A DNA stretch of 64,000 nucleotides, taken from assembly GCA_002238505.1 (NCBI GenBank), contig MPMM01000013.1, positions 1-64,000 on the forward strand, given 5' to 3'. The stretch comes from SAR202 cluster bacterium bin22 (lineage in GTDB: Bacteria; Chloroflexota; Dehalococcoidia; Lucifugimonadales; UBA3495). Of the stretch, positions 33,142 through 41,300 are shown piece after piece (position 1 is the stretch's first letter; every line of letters begins with the position of its first letter). Position numbers and translations under genes: made by a program. The notes below the pieces were generated by a model that saw only the letters and a list, made by a program, of their open reading frames with translations, was not told the DNA's origin and did not search any database.

Positions 33142-33414
33142 TTGACAACGACAGCCAGACCAATACGGCCGGGAAGCCGCCCCGGCAAACGCTGGTGCCA
33201 GTGGCTGGACGCCATCGTCACCTGGACCCCCGAGGAGCGGGCACAGGCGAGGGAAAGGAGCAACAACGCCTACGCCTGCCGGTCCATACGGGCCCAGTAC
33301 GCCGCCCTCGGCGAGCTGAGCGCCCTGGAACAGGCCGACGCCGGAACCCTGATCCACACCGACCGCTGCGTCACCCGCGGCTGCCCCCACCGCACCGCCC
33401 AGCAGGGCGATTAA
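33142..33414 (+). CDS. Small basic protein
   Basis: 90 aa, TTG start 33142 after AGAGGAAAGG. WCQWLDAIVTWTPEERAQAR and a closing CVTRGCPHR with C-x4-C-x-H. Basic N terminus (PIRPGSRPGKR). Not recognised. Confidence 0.5.
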   Translation: MTTTARPIRPGSRPGKRWCQWLDAIVTWTPEERAQARERSNNAYACRSIRAQYAALGELSALEQADAGTLIHTDRCVTRGCPHRTAQQGD

Positions 33415-33423
33415 TCCCGAAAC

Positions 33424-33456
33424 GAAAGCTGCCCGGCCCCCTCCGGTTGGTAAGAT
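33424..33456 (+). promoter_or_regulatory. Promoter: GAAAGC - 21 bp - TAAGAT
   Basis: GAAAGC at 33424-33429 and TAAGAT at 33451-33456, preceded by TTGG (extended -10 like), 40 bp before the collagen-like gene. Member of the shared promoter set. Confidence 0.55.
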
Positions 33457-33495
33457 GAACGGCAGGCAACCCAAACTCCCAAACGGAGGAACCCC

Positions 33496-34374
33496 ATGAC
33501 AACAGCCCGCCGGGAACTCACCCTGCTGCTTATCGTCCTGACCGCCGCCGCATTGCTGCTGACGCCCGCCAGCCTGTGGGCCCAGGAGAACACGGAGGAA
33601 CCGGTCCACGTCTTCGTGGGACAGGCCGTGCTCAACGGCGTCGTCGCCCTGGAGGGCACCGAGATCACCGCCGAGTCCGAGGGCCAGACCATCGGCAAGA
33701 CCCTGGTGCAGGAGGGCGGCCACTTCATCCTGCGCGTGACGAAACCCACCGGCGTGATGCGCTTCTACATCGGGGGAATACGGTCCTTCGAGACCCAGGT
33801 GGGCTGGATCCCCGGCACCACCACCGACTACACCCTGACCGCCGTCGGCGTGGCCGAGGGCCAGAAAGAGACCGGCCCGGCCGGACCAGCCGGCCCCAGA
33901 GGGGACACCGGACCCCAAGGCCCGCCCGGAGAACCCGGCGAGACGGGCCCCCCCGGCCCCCCCCGCACGGCGGGCGGGCCCGAGGCCAAGAAGGAGCCCG
34001 CCCCGCCCGGCCCAGCCGGCCCCAGAGGGGACACCGGACCCCAAGGCCCGCCCGGAGAACCGGGCGAGACGGGCCCCACCGGCCCCGCCGGAATGCAGGG
34101 CGAGGCCGGACCGACCGGCCCGCAGGGCAACCCCGGCGAAAGGGGGCAGCGCGGCCCAGCCGGACCGCCGGGGCCAGACGGCAACGCCGGAATGCAGGGA
34201 CCCTCCGGACACGAAGGGCCGGCAGGACCCCAGGGCGTCGCGGGAACAGACGGCCGCCACGGGGAGAACCCCAGCACCGTGCTGCTGATCACCGCGCTGG
34301 GCGCCGCGCTGGCAGCCCTCGCCGTCAGCATAGGCACCATATTCCTGGTAATGGCCAGAGTATCCAGGTCCTGA
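33496..34374 (+). CDS. Secreted collagen-like protein with C-terminal anchor
   Basis: 292 aa, ATG 33496 after GGAGG. Signal peptide, residues 1-29 ([13 protein letters not shown] then ASLWA). Residues 30-115 form a beta-sandwich-like head ([31 protein letters not shown]). Residues about 128-255 are collagen-type G-x-y triplets ([19 protein letters not shown]), with one break around residues 155-170 ([12 protein letters not shown]). A C-terminal transmembrane helix follows ([16 protein letters not shown]) with a basic tail. It probably forms a trimeric surface stalk. It heads a cluster with small membrane proteins and a histidine kinase. Confidence 0.85.
   Translation: MTTARRELTLLLIVLTAAALLLTPASLWAQENTEEPVHVFVGQAVLNGVVALEGTEITAESEGQTIGKTLVQEGGHFILRVTKPTGVMRFYIGGIRSFETQVGWIPGTTTDYTLTAVGVAEGQKETGPAGPAGPRGDTGPQGPPGEPGETGPPGPPRTAGGPEAKKEPAPPGPAGPRGDTGPQGPPGEPGETGPTGPAGMQGEAGPTGPQGNPGERGQRGPAGPPGPDGNAGMQGPSGHEGPAGPQGVAGTDGRHGENPSTVLLITALGAALAALAVSIGTIFLVMARVSRS
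33886..34077 (+). repeat. Direct repeat inside the collagen region
   Basis: A 66-bp segment at 33886-33951 recurs at 34012-34077 with a single base difference, offset 126 bp (42 codons). The repeat flanks the non-collagen break and could expand or contract the stalk by recombination, as seen in other bacterial collagen-like genes. Confidence 0.8.
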
Positions 34375-34409
34375 ACCCGAACAGAGGAGCGCAAGGAGCA
34401 ACATCCCAC

Positions 34410-34721
34410 ATGAGCACGAATCAAACGAACCGAAACCGGAGCCTGATAGTTCCGGAATTCCAGGCCAGGCAGGGAATCGCCCTGGCCAGCCAGGAAGAGC
34501 TGGACAGCATGGAGGAAATCTACGCCTACAGCGCCGGCGCCATGCACCACGAGTTCGACTCCTGGACAGAGTCCCAGGGAAGCTCCCTGAGCTGGGAGGA
34601 CCTGGAGCCTGAGATCCAGGAGAAGATCAAGGAAGACGTCCAGAGATTCCTGGAGAACAACAACTCTCAGCTTTCCGACCAGCTCCAGCAGATCTTCGAA
34701 GAGGTCACCGGCGCCCTCTGA
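34410..34721 (+). CDS. Small helical protein
   Basis: 103 aa, ATG 34410 after GCAAGGAGC. Acidic, with a long predicted helix from residue 65 ([20 protein letters not shown]). No membrane segment. It sits between two membrane-anchored proteins, so it may be the cytoplasmic partner of the collagen-like protein. Not recognised. Confidence 0.5.
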   Translation: MSTNQTNRNRSLIVPEFQARQGIALASQEELDSMEEIYAYSAGAMHHEFDSWTESQGSSLSWEDLEPEIQEKIKEDVQRFLENNNSQLSDQLQQIFEEVTGAL

Positions 34722-34787
34722 CCCGCAGCCAGAAGATTGCGAAAGAACGCCCAAGCCGCAAACCTGAACTCGGGAGGAGCCGACACG

Positions 34788-35087
34788 ATGAATACGTCGA
34801 GCAGTGAGCGGAGATCGATGCTCACGCAGCTGAAACAGGCGCTCAGCGCCCAGCAGGAACGCTGGCGCGAATCAGCCCTGAAACAGCAGGAACTGCGGCG
34901 CGAGTTCTACCTGAAGCACGGCTGGCCGCCGGCCAACAACGCCCCGCCCGGCGGGTTCAGCCTGGTCATCGCCACCACCATCGCCACCGGCGGCCTGATC
35001 CTGATCGCCGTCATCCTGGCCCTGGCCATGAGCGACCCCATGGAATGGGTTCAGGCCTACGAACAGTTCCAGTCCCTGCGGCAGTAA
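34788..35087 (+). CDS. Single-pass membrane protein with coiled coil
   Basis: 99 aa, ATG 34788 after GGGAGGAGC. Residues 10-45: charged helix ([20 protein letters not shown]). Residues about 56-80: transmembrane segment ([20 protein letters not shown]). Short tail outside. Next to the histidine kinase gene (34 bp); could be an accessory sensor, but that rests on position only. Confidence 0.5.
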   Translation: MNTSSSERRSMLTQLKQALSAQQERWRESALKQQELRREFYLKHGWPPANNAPPGGFSLVIATTIATGGLILIAVILALAMSDPMEWVQAYEQFQSLRQ

Positions 35088-35121
35088 CAAACCCGAGACG
35101 ACAAGTTAAGGACGTCACCCG

Positions 35122-36972
35122 ATGCACTTTCTCGCCGCCGTATGGCGCCGGATCGGCGCCAGGCTCTACCTGACCCTCGGGGCCGCCGTGCTCCTCACCC
35201 TGGTATCCAGCGCCGTCGGCGTCTACTACTTTGAGCAGAGCGGGGACGCCAGCTTCCAGGTACAGGAGAAGTCGGTCCCGGCCCTGGAGGCGTCGTGGGC
35301 CGCAGCCCGGCAGGGAGAACGCCTGCGCAGCCTGGCCGCCGCGGCCGCCGCCGGACCGGTGGCCCCCCAGCAGGTCGACCAGACCCTCCAATCACTGGAG
35401 GAGCAGCTGTCGGCCGTCACCGTCGTGCCCGCCCTGGGCCAACGGGCCGAAAGCGTCCAGGAACCGGCCTACCGGCTGGCCACCATCATCGACAACCTGG
35501 CCATCGGCCGACAGTCCGCCGACGATGCCGCAGAGGAATCCCTCCAACTGAGGGAAAGAAGCGCCGGCGCCGGGGCAGCGGCGGAGCTGGAGTCCATGAG
35601 AACCGCGGCCGACGGGGCGGAACTGGACCGACGGTGGGATGAATTCAGCAGCCTGGGCTCCCTGGACGCGGAGACGGTGGAGCTGGGCCAGCAGATATTC
35701 GAGGTGCGAGCCCGGCAGCTAGCCGTCGACCAACGCGCCACCGAGCTGGCCACCGAGGCAGAGGACGCGGGCGCAGCCCTGGAGACCGCCCTGAGCGTCC
35801 TGCTGAAGGAGGCCGGAACCGGCTCGGCCGACGCGCTGGAGGCGTCTGTCGCCCAGTTCGACCAGGGGCGGATCCTGCTGGCCGGCATCAGCCTGGTCAG
35901 CGTGGGCGTCGCCACCGCCGCGGCGTGGCTGCTGGTGGGGAACGGATTGGTCCGCCCCCTGACCCGGCTGTCGGAGCGCATGCGCGGCATGGCCGACGGC
36001 GACCTGGAAACCCCGGTCCCCGGGCTGGGACGCGACGAGATCGGAGACCTGGCCCACGCGCTGGAGGTCTTCCGGGCCCAGGCGCTGGAGGTGCAGCGGC
36101 TCAACCTGGTGGAGAAGCTCTACAGCGAGCTGCAGCAGGCCAACGACGAGCTGAAGCGCATGCAGAACCGGCTGGTGGCCCAGGAGAAGCTGGCCGCCCT
36201 GGGCGAGCTGGTCTCCGGCGTGGCCCACGAGATCAGCAACCCGCTCAACTTCGTCCAGAACTTCGCCGAGATCTCGGTGGAGATGTACGAGGAGCTCAGC
36301 GAGGTCCTGGCCACCTACGAGGACAGCATGAGCGACGCGGACCGGACCTCCATCCAGGAACTGAAGGGCGACCTGTCCGACAGCCTGGGCCGCATCAGGA
36401 CCAACGGAGGACGCGCCCTGGCCATCGTGGAACGAATGCGGGGGCTGGGCGTGGTCGGCGGCGACCTGGTGCAGGTCTCGCTGAATCCCACACTTCGGGG
36501 CGCCGTCGAGGTGGCCACCGAGGCCTTCCTGGCCCAGTGGAAGGAGCTGAGACTGAACGTGGAGTACGACCTGGACGACGCGGTGGGCGAGGTGTCGCTG
36601 GTGGAACACGACTTCGGAGAGGCCGTGGTCAACCTGGTATCCAACGCCTGCTACGCCATGTGGCTCCGCCAGTCGGAGGGCGACGACCCGGATTACCGGC
36701 CCCGGCTGCAGATTGCCAGCGCCGCCGCCGGGGACTCCATCGAGGTCCGGGTGAGGGACAACGGCACCGGCATTGCGGACGACGTGGTCGGCCACATCTT
36801 CAATCCCTTCTTCTCCACCCGGGACGGAGCGCTGGGCGCCGGGCTCGGACTGTCCATCGCCGCCGACGTCATACACCGCGCCGGCGGAGCCGTGAGCGTG
36901 GAGACCGTACCGGGCCAGTTCGCCGAGTTCACCATCAGCCTGCCCGCCGCCGCGCCGGTCCCGGCAGGATGA
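35122..36972 (+). CDS. Membrane sensor histidine kinase
   Basis: 616 aa. Transmembrane helix 1 at about 13-35, a helical extracytoplasmic sensor of about 215 residues, transmembrane helix 2 at about 253-275, HAMP domain (LVRPLTRLSERMRGMADGDL), then a coiled coil (YSELQQANDELKRMQNRLV). The H-box is ELVSGVAHEISNPLNF with phospho-acceptor H369; N-box NLVSNACYAM; G-boxes DNGTGIADD and GAGLGLSIA. Complete and probably active. No response-regulator gene is adjacent, so the partner must lie elsewhere. The four-helix type sensor plus HAMP resembles chemoreceptor-like input modules. Confidence 0.92.
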   Translation: MHFLAAVWRRIGARLYLTLGAAVLLTLVSSAVGVYYFEQSGDASFQVQEKSVPALEASWAAARQGERLRSLAAAAAAGPVAPQQVDQTLQSLEEQLSAVTVVPALGQRAESVQEPAYRLATIIDNLAIGRQSADDAAEESLQLRERSAGAGAAAELESMRTAADGAELDRRWDEFSSLGSLDAETVELGQQIFEVRARQLAVDQRATELATEAEDAGAALETALSVLLKEAGTGSADALEASVAQFDQGRILLAGISLVSVGVATAAAWLLVGNGLVRPLTRLSERMRGMADGDLETPVPGLGRDEIGDLAHALEVFRAQALEVQRLNLVEKLYSELQQANDELKRMQNRLVAQEKLAALGELVSGVAHEISNPLNFVQNFAEISVEMYEELSEVLATYEDSMSDADRTSIQELKGDLSDSLGRIRTNGGRALAIVERMRGLGVVGGDLVQVSLNPTLRGAVEVATEAFLAQWKELRLNVEYDLDDAVGEVSLVEHDFGEAVVNLVSNACYAMWLRQSEGDDPDYRPRLQIASAAAGDSIEVRVRDNGTGIADDVVGHIFNPFFSTRDGALGAGLGLSIAADVIHRAGGAVSVETVPGQFAEFTISLPAAAPVPAG

Positions 36973-37021
36973 CATAAAACACATCCGCCGTATCCCCCAA
37001 AAACTCCAACGCCGAGGATAG

Positions 37022-37666
37022 ATGAACGAAACGGAATACCTGCTGGAGGTCGCCATAGCCCGCCATGACGGGATAATCCGGCGCTGCAAGACCGCAATAA
37101 ACCTGGTGATGGACCGGCCAACCCCGGGCAACCGGCACCTGGACCAGGCCATCACCGACATGCTCAAGGACGACTACCAGCGCCTGGACGCCAACGTCGC
37201 TCTGATGCAGGACCTCACCGCGCAGCTGACCGCCCAGGCCGAGGCCCAGGGCGAGACCTACTCCCATCCCAACAGCGAGGCCAACCGCCAGAAGGCGGAG
37301 GAGCTGGACGACCTGTGCCGGCGCTTCGAGGACCAGAGCCTACGCAGGTTCGGAACCGAAAACCGCTACTCCAAGCGCAGCGTCACCCTGGCGCTGACCC
37401 TGTACCCGCTGGTGATGAAGGAGGCCGTCGACGAACTCCACAGCGAGCTGATCACCCGGGACCGGGCCGATCCGATACGCGAGGCGTACATCGAGGCCAT
37501 GATCGAGGCAGCAGACCTGGTCCCCAAGCTCCGTGAGACGCTGGTCGCCGTCAGCCGGTGGACCGAGGGACGGCCGCCGGAGTCCGAGCTGGAGCAGGCC
37601 CTGGAGGCCTCTGACCGGATCGACACCATTACCGGGCCCTACCGGTCCGAACCGTCGCCAGCCTGA
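37022..37666 (+). CDS. Hypothetical helical protein
   Basis: 214 aa, ATG 37022, 49 bp after the kinase. Entirely helical with no membrane segment or metal motif (LEVAIARHDGIIRRCKTAIN, RRFEDQSLRRFGTENR). A phosphotransfer or adaptor role with the kinase could be imagined from position, but no Hpt motif is evident. A terminator follows. Confidence 0.55.
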   Translation: MNETEYLLEVAIARHDGIIRRCKTAINLVMDRPTPGNRHLDQAITDMLKDDYQRLDANVALMQDLTAQLTAQAEAQGETYSHPNSEANRQKAEELDDLCRRFEDQSLRRFGTENRYSKRSVTLALTLYPLVMKEAVDELHSELITRDRADPIREAYIEAMIEAADLVPKLRETLVAVSRWTEGRPPESELEQALEASDRIDTITGPYRSEPSPA

Positions 37667-37708
37667 CCAGAAGCCGCATCCAGCGGCAACCCCAGAAGGA
37701 GCCAGTAC

Positions 37709-37734
37709 GCCCCCGCCGGAATGCGGGGGTTTTT
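37709..37734 (+). terminator. Intrinsic terminator
   Basis: CCCCCGC (37710-37716) pairs with GCGGGGG (37723-37729), loop CGGAAT, then TTTTT (37730-37734). It ends the collagen-kinase cluster. Confidence 0.85.
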
Positions 37735-37773
37735 GACGTCCCGCGTAACACCTAACGAGGAGGACAGACACCA

Positions 37774-37947
37774 ATGAGCATGCCCGGCTTCTACTACAGC
37801 GTCCAGGAGATCGAGGACGCCGTGGCACACCTGCAGCGCGAGGGCGAGCACAACCGGCAGGCCGACGCCGACCCGGAGCTGGCCGCCATCGTCGAGGAGC
37901 TGCGCCAGGCCCGCCAGGCCAAGAAAAAGGAGGAAGACACGGTTTGA
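37774..37947 (+). CDS. Small helical protein
   Basis: 57 aa, ATG 37774 after AACGAGGAGGAC. YYSVQEIEDAVAHLQREGE and a charged C-terminal helix (RQARQAKKKEEDTV). Its TGA overlaps the TTG start of the next gene (TTGA). Not recognised. Confidence 0.55.
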   Translation: MSMPGFYYSVQEIEDAVAHLQREGEHNRQADADPELAAIVEELRQARQAKKKEEDTV

Positions 37948-38201
37948 CCACCAGCAACAGCACCACTATGACGATCAGCGACGCCGACCTGGACCGCATC
38001 GCCCGGAAGACCGAGGCGCAGTGGCGCCGGAAGGCCTGCCCCAACTGGATGACCCGCAACTTCGACGACCCGGCGCCGGTCTACGTCACCATAGCCCACC
38101 ACGAGACCTTCCCCCTGGGCGCCCGCAGCTTCACCCTGGAAATCCGGGACCGGAAGACCAGCGACCTGCTGCGCCGCCAGCGCATCAGCCAGGTGGACTG
38201 A
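37944..38201 (+). CDS. Small hypothetical protein
   Basis: 85 aa, TTG start 37944 coupled to the preceding stop. Helical N terminus (DLDRIARKTEAQWRRKA) and a beta segment with ARSFTLEIRDRKTSDLL. Not recognised. Confidence 0.5.
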   Translation: MTTSNSTTMTISDADLDRIARKTEAQWRRKACPNWMTRNFDDPAPVYVTIAHHETFPLGARSFTLEIRDRKTSDLLRRQRISQVD

Positions 38202-38212
38202 GCCGCCGGACC

Positions 38213-38548
38213 GTGACCGCCAGAATAGAGGAGACCAACGACACACGCCGGCGGCTGGAGGCGGAACTGCAGGAGGCCGAGGAGAAGGCCTGGAAAGCCC
38301 TGGCCGGATATAAGTTTGCGATGTTTGGGTATTGGGCGGCCATCTGGGTCCACCTGAACCGGCTGGGCCGCTTCGGCCGACCCAACCCCTTCCGGGACGC
38401 CGTCGCCCTAGCCCGCACCCATACGTCGGTAACGGAGCGGAAGGGAGAGGAGACCAAGGAACCCACGCTGACCGGACTCTTCGCAGCGCCCGCCGACGCG
38501 GCGGAGGACCGCCAACCGGAGGAGGCAACGGAAGAGAGCCGGGGGTGA
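38213..38548 (+). CDS. Hypothetical protein
   Basis: 111 aa, GTG start 38213, 11 bp after the preceding stop. Begins with a coiled-coil-like helix (DTRRRLEAELQEAEEKAW), then one moderately hydrophobic stretch (YKFAMFGYWAAIWVHL) that might touch the membrane. Acidic tail. Not recognised. Confidence 0.45.
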   Translation: MTARIEETNDTRRRLEAELQEAEEKAWKALAGYKFAMFGYWAAIWVHLNRLGRFGRPNPFRDAVALARTHTSVTERKGEETKEPTLTGLFAAPADAAEDRQPEEATEESRG

Positions 38549-38579
38549 AAGCCGCCGCCACCGGCAACGCTGGTAGAAT
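38547..38579 (+). promoter_or_regulatory. Promoter: GAAAGC - 21 bp - TAGAAT
   Basis: GAAAGC at 38547-38552, TAGAAT at 38574-38579 with TGG just before it, 78 bp before the next start. Member of the shared promoter set. Confidence 0.55.
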
Positions 38580-38656
38580 CGGCGCAAAAATGAGGCCCGG
38601 GAGGCCCGAACCAAACCGGCTCCCGGCCGGACAAACTCAAAATCAGAGGCAGGTTG

Positions 38657-39166
38657 ATGACCAACAGACACCACCATTACATACTATCCGTACCCGAAGG
38701 AAGAGAGCAGGAAATAGCCGAGGCCCTGGCGGAAAAGGGCATTGACCTTGAGCCACAGCGGGACTTCGTTCAGCGGCTGCCCGAGGAATACCCCTGGAAC
38801 GGCCGGTGCCTGGCCGAGTTCGTCCAGGAAGCCAACCAATGGCTGGAGAAAAACCAGCTCAAACCCCTGATACCGACGGACATCCCGACGGACGTCCACC
38901 AGGCCAAGCGCCTGGTGGAGATGCTCAACGACGAGTTCGAGTGGAACAAGGGCGAGGTCGCGGGAACCACCGGCGACGACAGCCAGGACGGCTGGCTCGA
39001 AATGATCAGGAGCGGCTATACCGATGTATTCAACCCCAGAGGGGAAACCCTCCAGGGCCTGATCCAGCTGCCTGCCTACGAGCGGGAACAGGCGGAACAG
39101 GCGCTGGCCGACGCCGGGTTCGAAATCGAGTGGCAGGAGCCGGAGCTGACGCCGACACAAGCCTGA
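38657..39166 (+). CDS. Hypothetical protein, N-terminal domain shared with the 24483 gene
   Basis: 169 aa, ATG 38657 after AGAGGCAGG. HHHYILSVPEG, helix, GIDLEPQRDFVQ matches the N terminus of the protein at 24483. The C terminus contains a second beta-alpha-beta-like unit (LIQLPAYEREQAEQALADAG then FEIEWQE), so the fold may be duplicated within this protein. Preceded by the shared promoter signature. Function unknown. Confidence 0.6.
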   Translation: MTNRHHHYILSVPEGREQEIAEALAEKGIDLEPQRDFVQRLPEEYPWNGRCLAEFVQEANQWLEKNQLKPLIPTDIPTDVHQAKRLVEMLNDEFEWNKGEVAGTTGDDSQDGWLEMIRSGYTDVFNPRGETLQGLIQLPAYEREQAEQALADAGFEIEWQEPELTPTQA

Positions 39167-39190
39167 AATTAATCGAGGAAATCTGACGCA

Positions 39191-40591
39191 ATGGACAAGA
39201 TGGAGAACCTGGGCAGCATCCTGAAGCGGATCGCCGGGACCCGCCGGGACCCCGGGCCCGGCGAGGAACCGCCGGAGAACCCGCCCCCGCCGGCCTGCCC
39301 GAAATGCGGCGACGCCGGCTGGCTGACCCGAAAGGTGGCGGTGGGACACCCGGACTTCGGCGAGGCCTTTCCCTGCAGCTGCCAGCAGCCCACCGAGAGG
39401 AAGAAGGCCGACGTCCTGCGCCGGTACAGCAACCTGGCCGGCCTGGAGTCCATAAGCCTCAGGGACACCCGCACCGAAGGGCCGAACGGCGGCGCCGCCG
39501 ACCCGGCCCGGTTCGCCAAGGCGCTGAAGGCCGCCGCAGCCTACGCCGAGAAACCCGAGGGCTGGCTGGTCCTGGACGGCCCCAGCGGCAGCGGCAAGAC
39601 CCACCTGGCCGCCGCGGTGGCCAACCGCTGCATGGAACGCGGCATGCGGGTCTACTACATCGCCGCCCCCGACCTGCTGGACCACCTGCGGGGCGCCTAC
39701 GGCCCAAACGCCGAGGTCGCCTACGATACCCTGTTCGAACAGGTCCGCAACGTCCCCCTGCTGGTCCTCGACGACCTGGCCACCCGGGACGCCTCCCCCT
39801 GGGCCGAGCAGAAGCTGGGCCAGATCCTCAACCACCGGTTCAACGGACCCCTGCCCACCGTCATCACCGTCCACGGCCCGGTGGAGGAGCTGGCCGAGAA
39901 CGTCCGAACCCGGGTCCAGGGCCTGGGCGGCGTCGCCCGGACCTTCAGCCTGGCCGACCACGGCTCCAGGCTGGCCCGGGAGCTGGGCGCCCAGCCGCTG
40001 GCCAACCTGGCCAGCATGAGCCTCCAGGCCTTTGACATAAACGCCGGCCGGACCGCGATGCAACGGGAGGCCCTGCTGGCCGCCCACACAGCCGCCAGGA
40101 GACTCGCCACCGGCGACGAGCCGCCCCACTGGCTGCTGCTCAGCGGGCCCCGGGGCTGCGGCAAGACCCACCTAGCCGCCGGCATCGAGCTGGAATGGGT
40201 CAGGCAGGGCAGGGACACCTTCCACGCCTTCGTGCCCGCCCTGCTGGACCACCTGCGCCAGACCTACGCCCCGGGCAGCCGGATCAGCTACGACGACCTG
40301 TTCCGACACATCAGGGAAGTCCCGCTGCTGGTGCTGGACGACCTGGGCACCGAGAGCCAGTCCAGCTGGACCGACGAGAAGCTCTACCAGCTCATCGTGC
40401 ACCGCCACGACCACCGGCTCCCCACCGTCGTCACCACCGTATTCACCCTGCCGGAGCTGGAGAAGATCAACGAACGGGTCGCCTCCCGGCTGGTCGACGT
40501 CAGCCTGGTTAAATACGTGGTCATGCTGGGCCCCAACTACCGGACCTTCAGCCGCACCGCCCAGGCCAGCGGCCGGAACGGAGGACAGTGA
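39191..40591 (+). CDS. Tandem DnaC/DnaI-type AAA+ ATPase
   Basis: 466 aa, ATG 39191. An N-terminal zinc knuckle (CPKCGDAGWL and FPCSCQQ) as in DnaI/DnaC-like loaders leads to two complete ATPase domains. Domain 1: Walker A GPSGSGKTHLA (from residue 130), Walker B LLVLDDLA. Domain 2: Walker A GPRGCGKTHLA (from 319), Walker B LLVLDDLGTE. Ordinary DnaC/IstB-like proteins have one domain of about 250 aa, so this looks like a duplication in one chain. Likely role: loading a replicative helicase for the element, or a transposition-helper type activity. No DnaB or primase gene is in the window. Confidence 0.85.
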   Translation: MDKMENLGSILKRIAGTRRDPGPGEEPPENPPPPACPKCGDAGWLTRKVAVGHPDFGEAFPCSCQQPTERKKADVLRRYSNLAGLESISLRDTRTEGPNGGAADPARFAKALKAAAAYAEKPEGWLVLDGPSGSGKTHLAAAVANRCMERGMRVYYIAAPDLLDHLRGAYGPNAEVAYDTLFEQVRNVPLLVLDDLATRDASPWAEQKLGQILNHRFNGPLPTVITVHGPVEELAENVRTRVQGLGGVARTFSLADHGSRLARELGAQPLANLASMSLQAFDINAGRTAMQREALLAAHTAARRLATGDEPPHWLLLSGPRGCGKTHLAAGIELEWVRQGRDTFHAFVPALLDHLRQTYAPGSRISYDDLFRHIREVPLLVLDDLGTESQSSWTDEKLYQLIVHRHDHRLPTVVTTVFTLPELEKINERVASRLVDVSLVKYVVMLGPNYRTFSRTAQASGRNGGQ

Positions 40592-40592
40592 C

Positions 40593-41300
40593 GTGGGAGA
40601 GAGAAGCAACGCCATAACTCAAGCGCCCAGGCCCCAGGACGCCAGCGGACCCCTGGTCGTGGGCCGCATCTACCAGGTGACCGAGATCCGCTCCCGGGTC
40701 CTGCAGGCCGGCAACCGCATCCAGTGGATCCCCGTCATCGGCCCCTTCCACGACGACGCCGAGTTCATCGGCTTCAGCGACCGCCACTGGCACATCGACT
40801 ACCGGTTTATCTCCAACGACCTGTACCGGGAGATGGAACACTACTGCCGGCTGAGGGCCGACCAGCATATCATCCACCCGGTCTACAACCTGGTCGTCAC
40901 CAGCGTCTGCCCCACCGGCCTCAGACCGCTGGCGCTGGACGGCTACGAGGTGGGACCGGGCCAGCAGCTGACCAACAATGACACCGGCGAGACCGTCACC
41001 GTGCCCCGCCGGACCTGGATGCGGCAGGCGCGGCGGCGCTGCCGACGTACCTATCCGCCCTACCCTTACGGCAGGCCCCAGTGGATGCCGGAACTGGAGC
41101 GGGCCTACCGGAACCACCGCCTCCAGGAGGGAAACGTCTGCCCCCACCGCGGAGCCCCGCTGGGCGGCCTGCAGGAGGACGAGAGCGGAAACGTCACCTG
41201 CCCGCTTCATGGGCTGAGATGGAACAAACACACCGGCCGCCTGGCCCCAAGACCGGCGCCGGACCGGCCAATGGAAATAGAAGAGAGGGAATTGATTTGA
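40593..41300 (+). CDS. Rieske-type [2Fe-2S] protein, paralogue of the 10537 gene
   Basis: 235 aa, GTG start 40593, one base after the ATPase stop. C-terminal cluster site C183-P-H185-RG, 17 residues, C203-PLH206-G. Shared N-terminal blocks with 10537: 'GRIYQVTEIRSRV', 'WIPVIGPFHDDAEFIGF', 'HIDYRFIS'. Its stop overlaps the next start (TTGA). Being translationally linked to a replication-type ATPase and a helical protein, it is more likely a redox-sensing or structural Fe-S protein of DNA metabolism than a respiratory one; that is inference. Confidence 0.75.
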   Translation: MGERSNAITQAPRPQDASGPLVVGRIYQVTEIRSRVLQAGNRIQWIPVIGPFHDDAEFIGFSDRHWHIDYRFISNDLYREMEHYCRLRADQHIIHPVYNLVVTSVCPTGLRPLALDGYEVGPGQQLTNNDTGETVTVPRRTWMRQARRRCRRTYPPYPYGRPQWMPELERAYRNHRLQEGNVCPHRGAPLGGLQEDESGNVTCPLHGLRWNKHTGRLAPRPAPDRPMEIEERELI

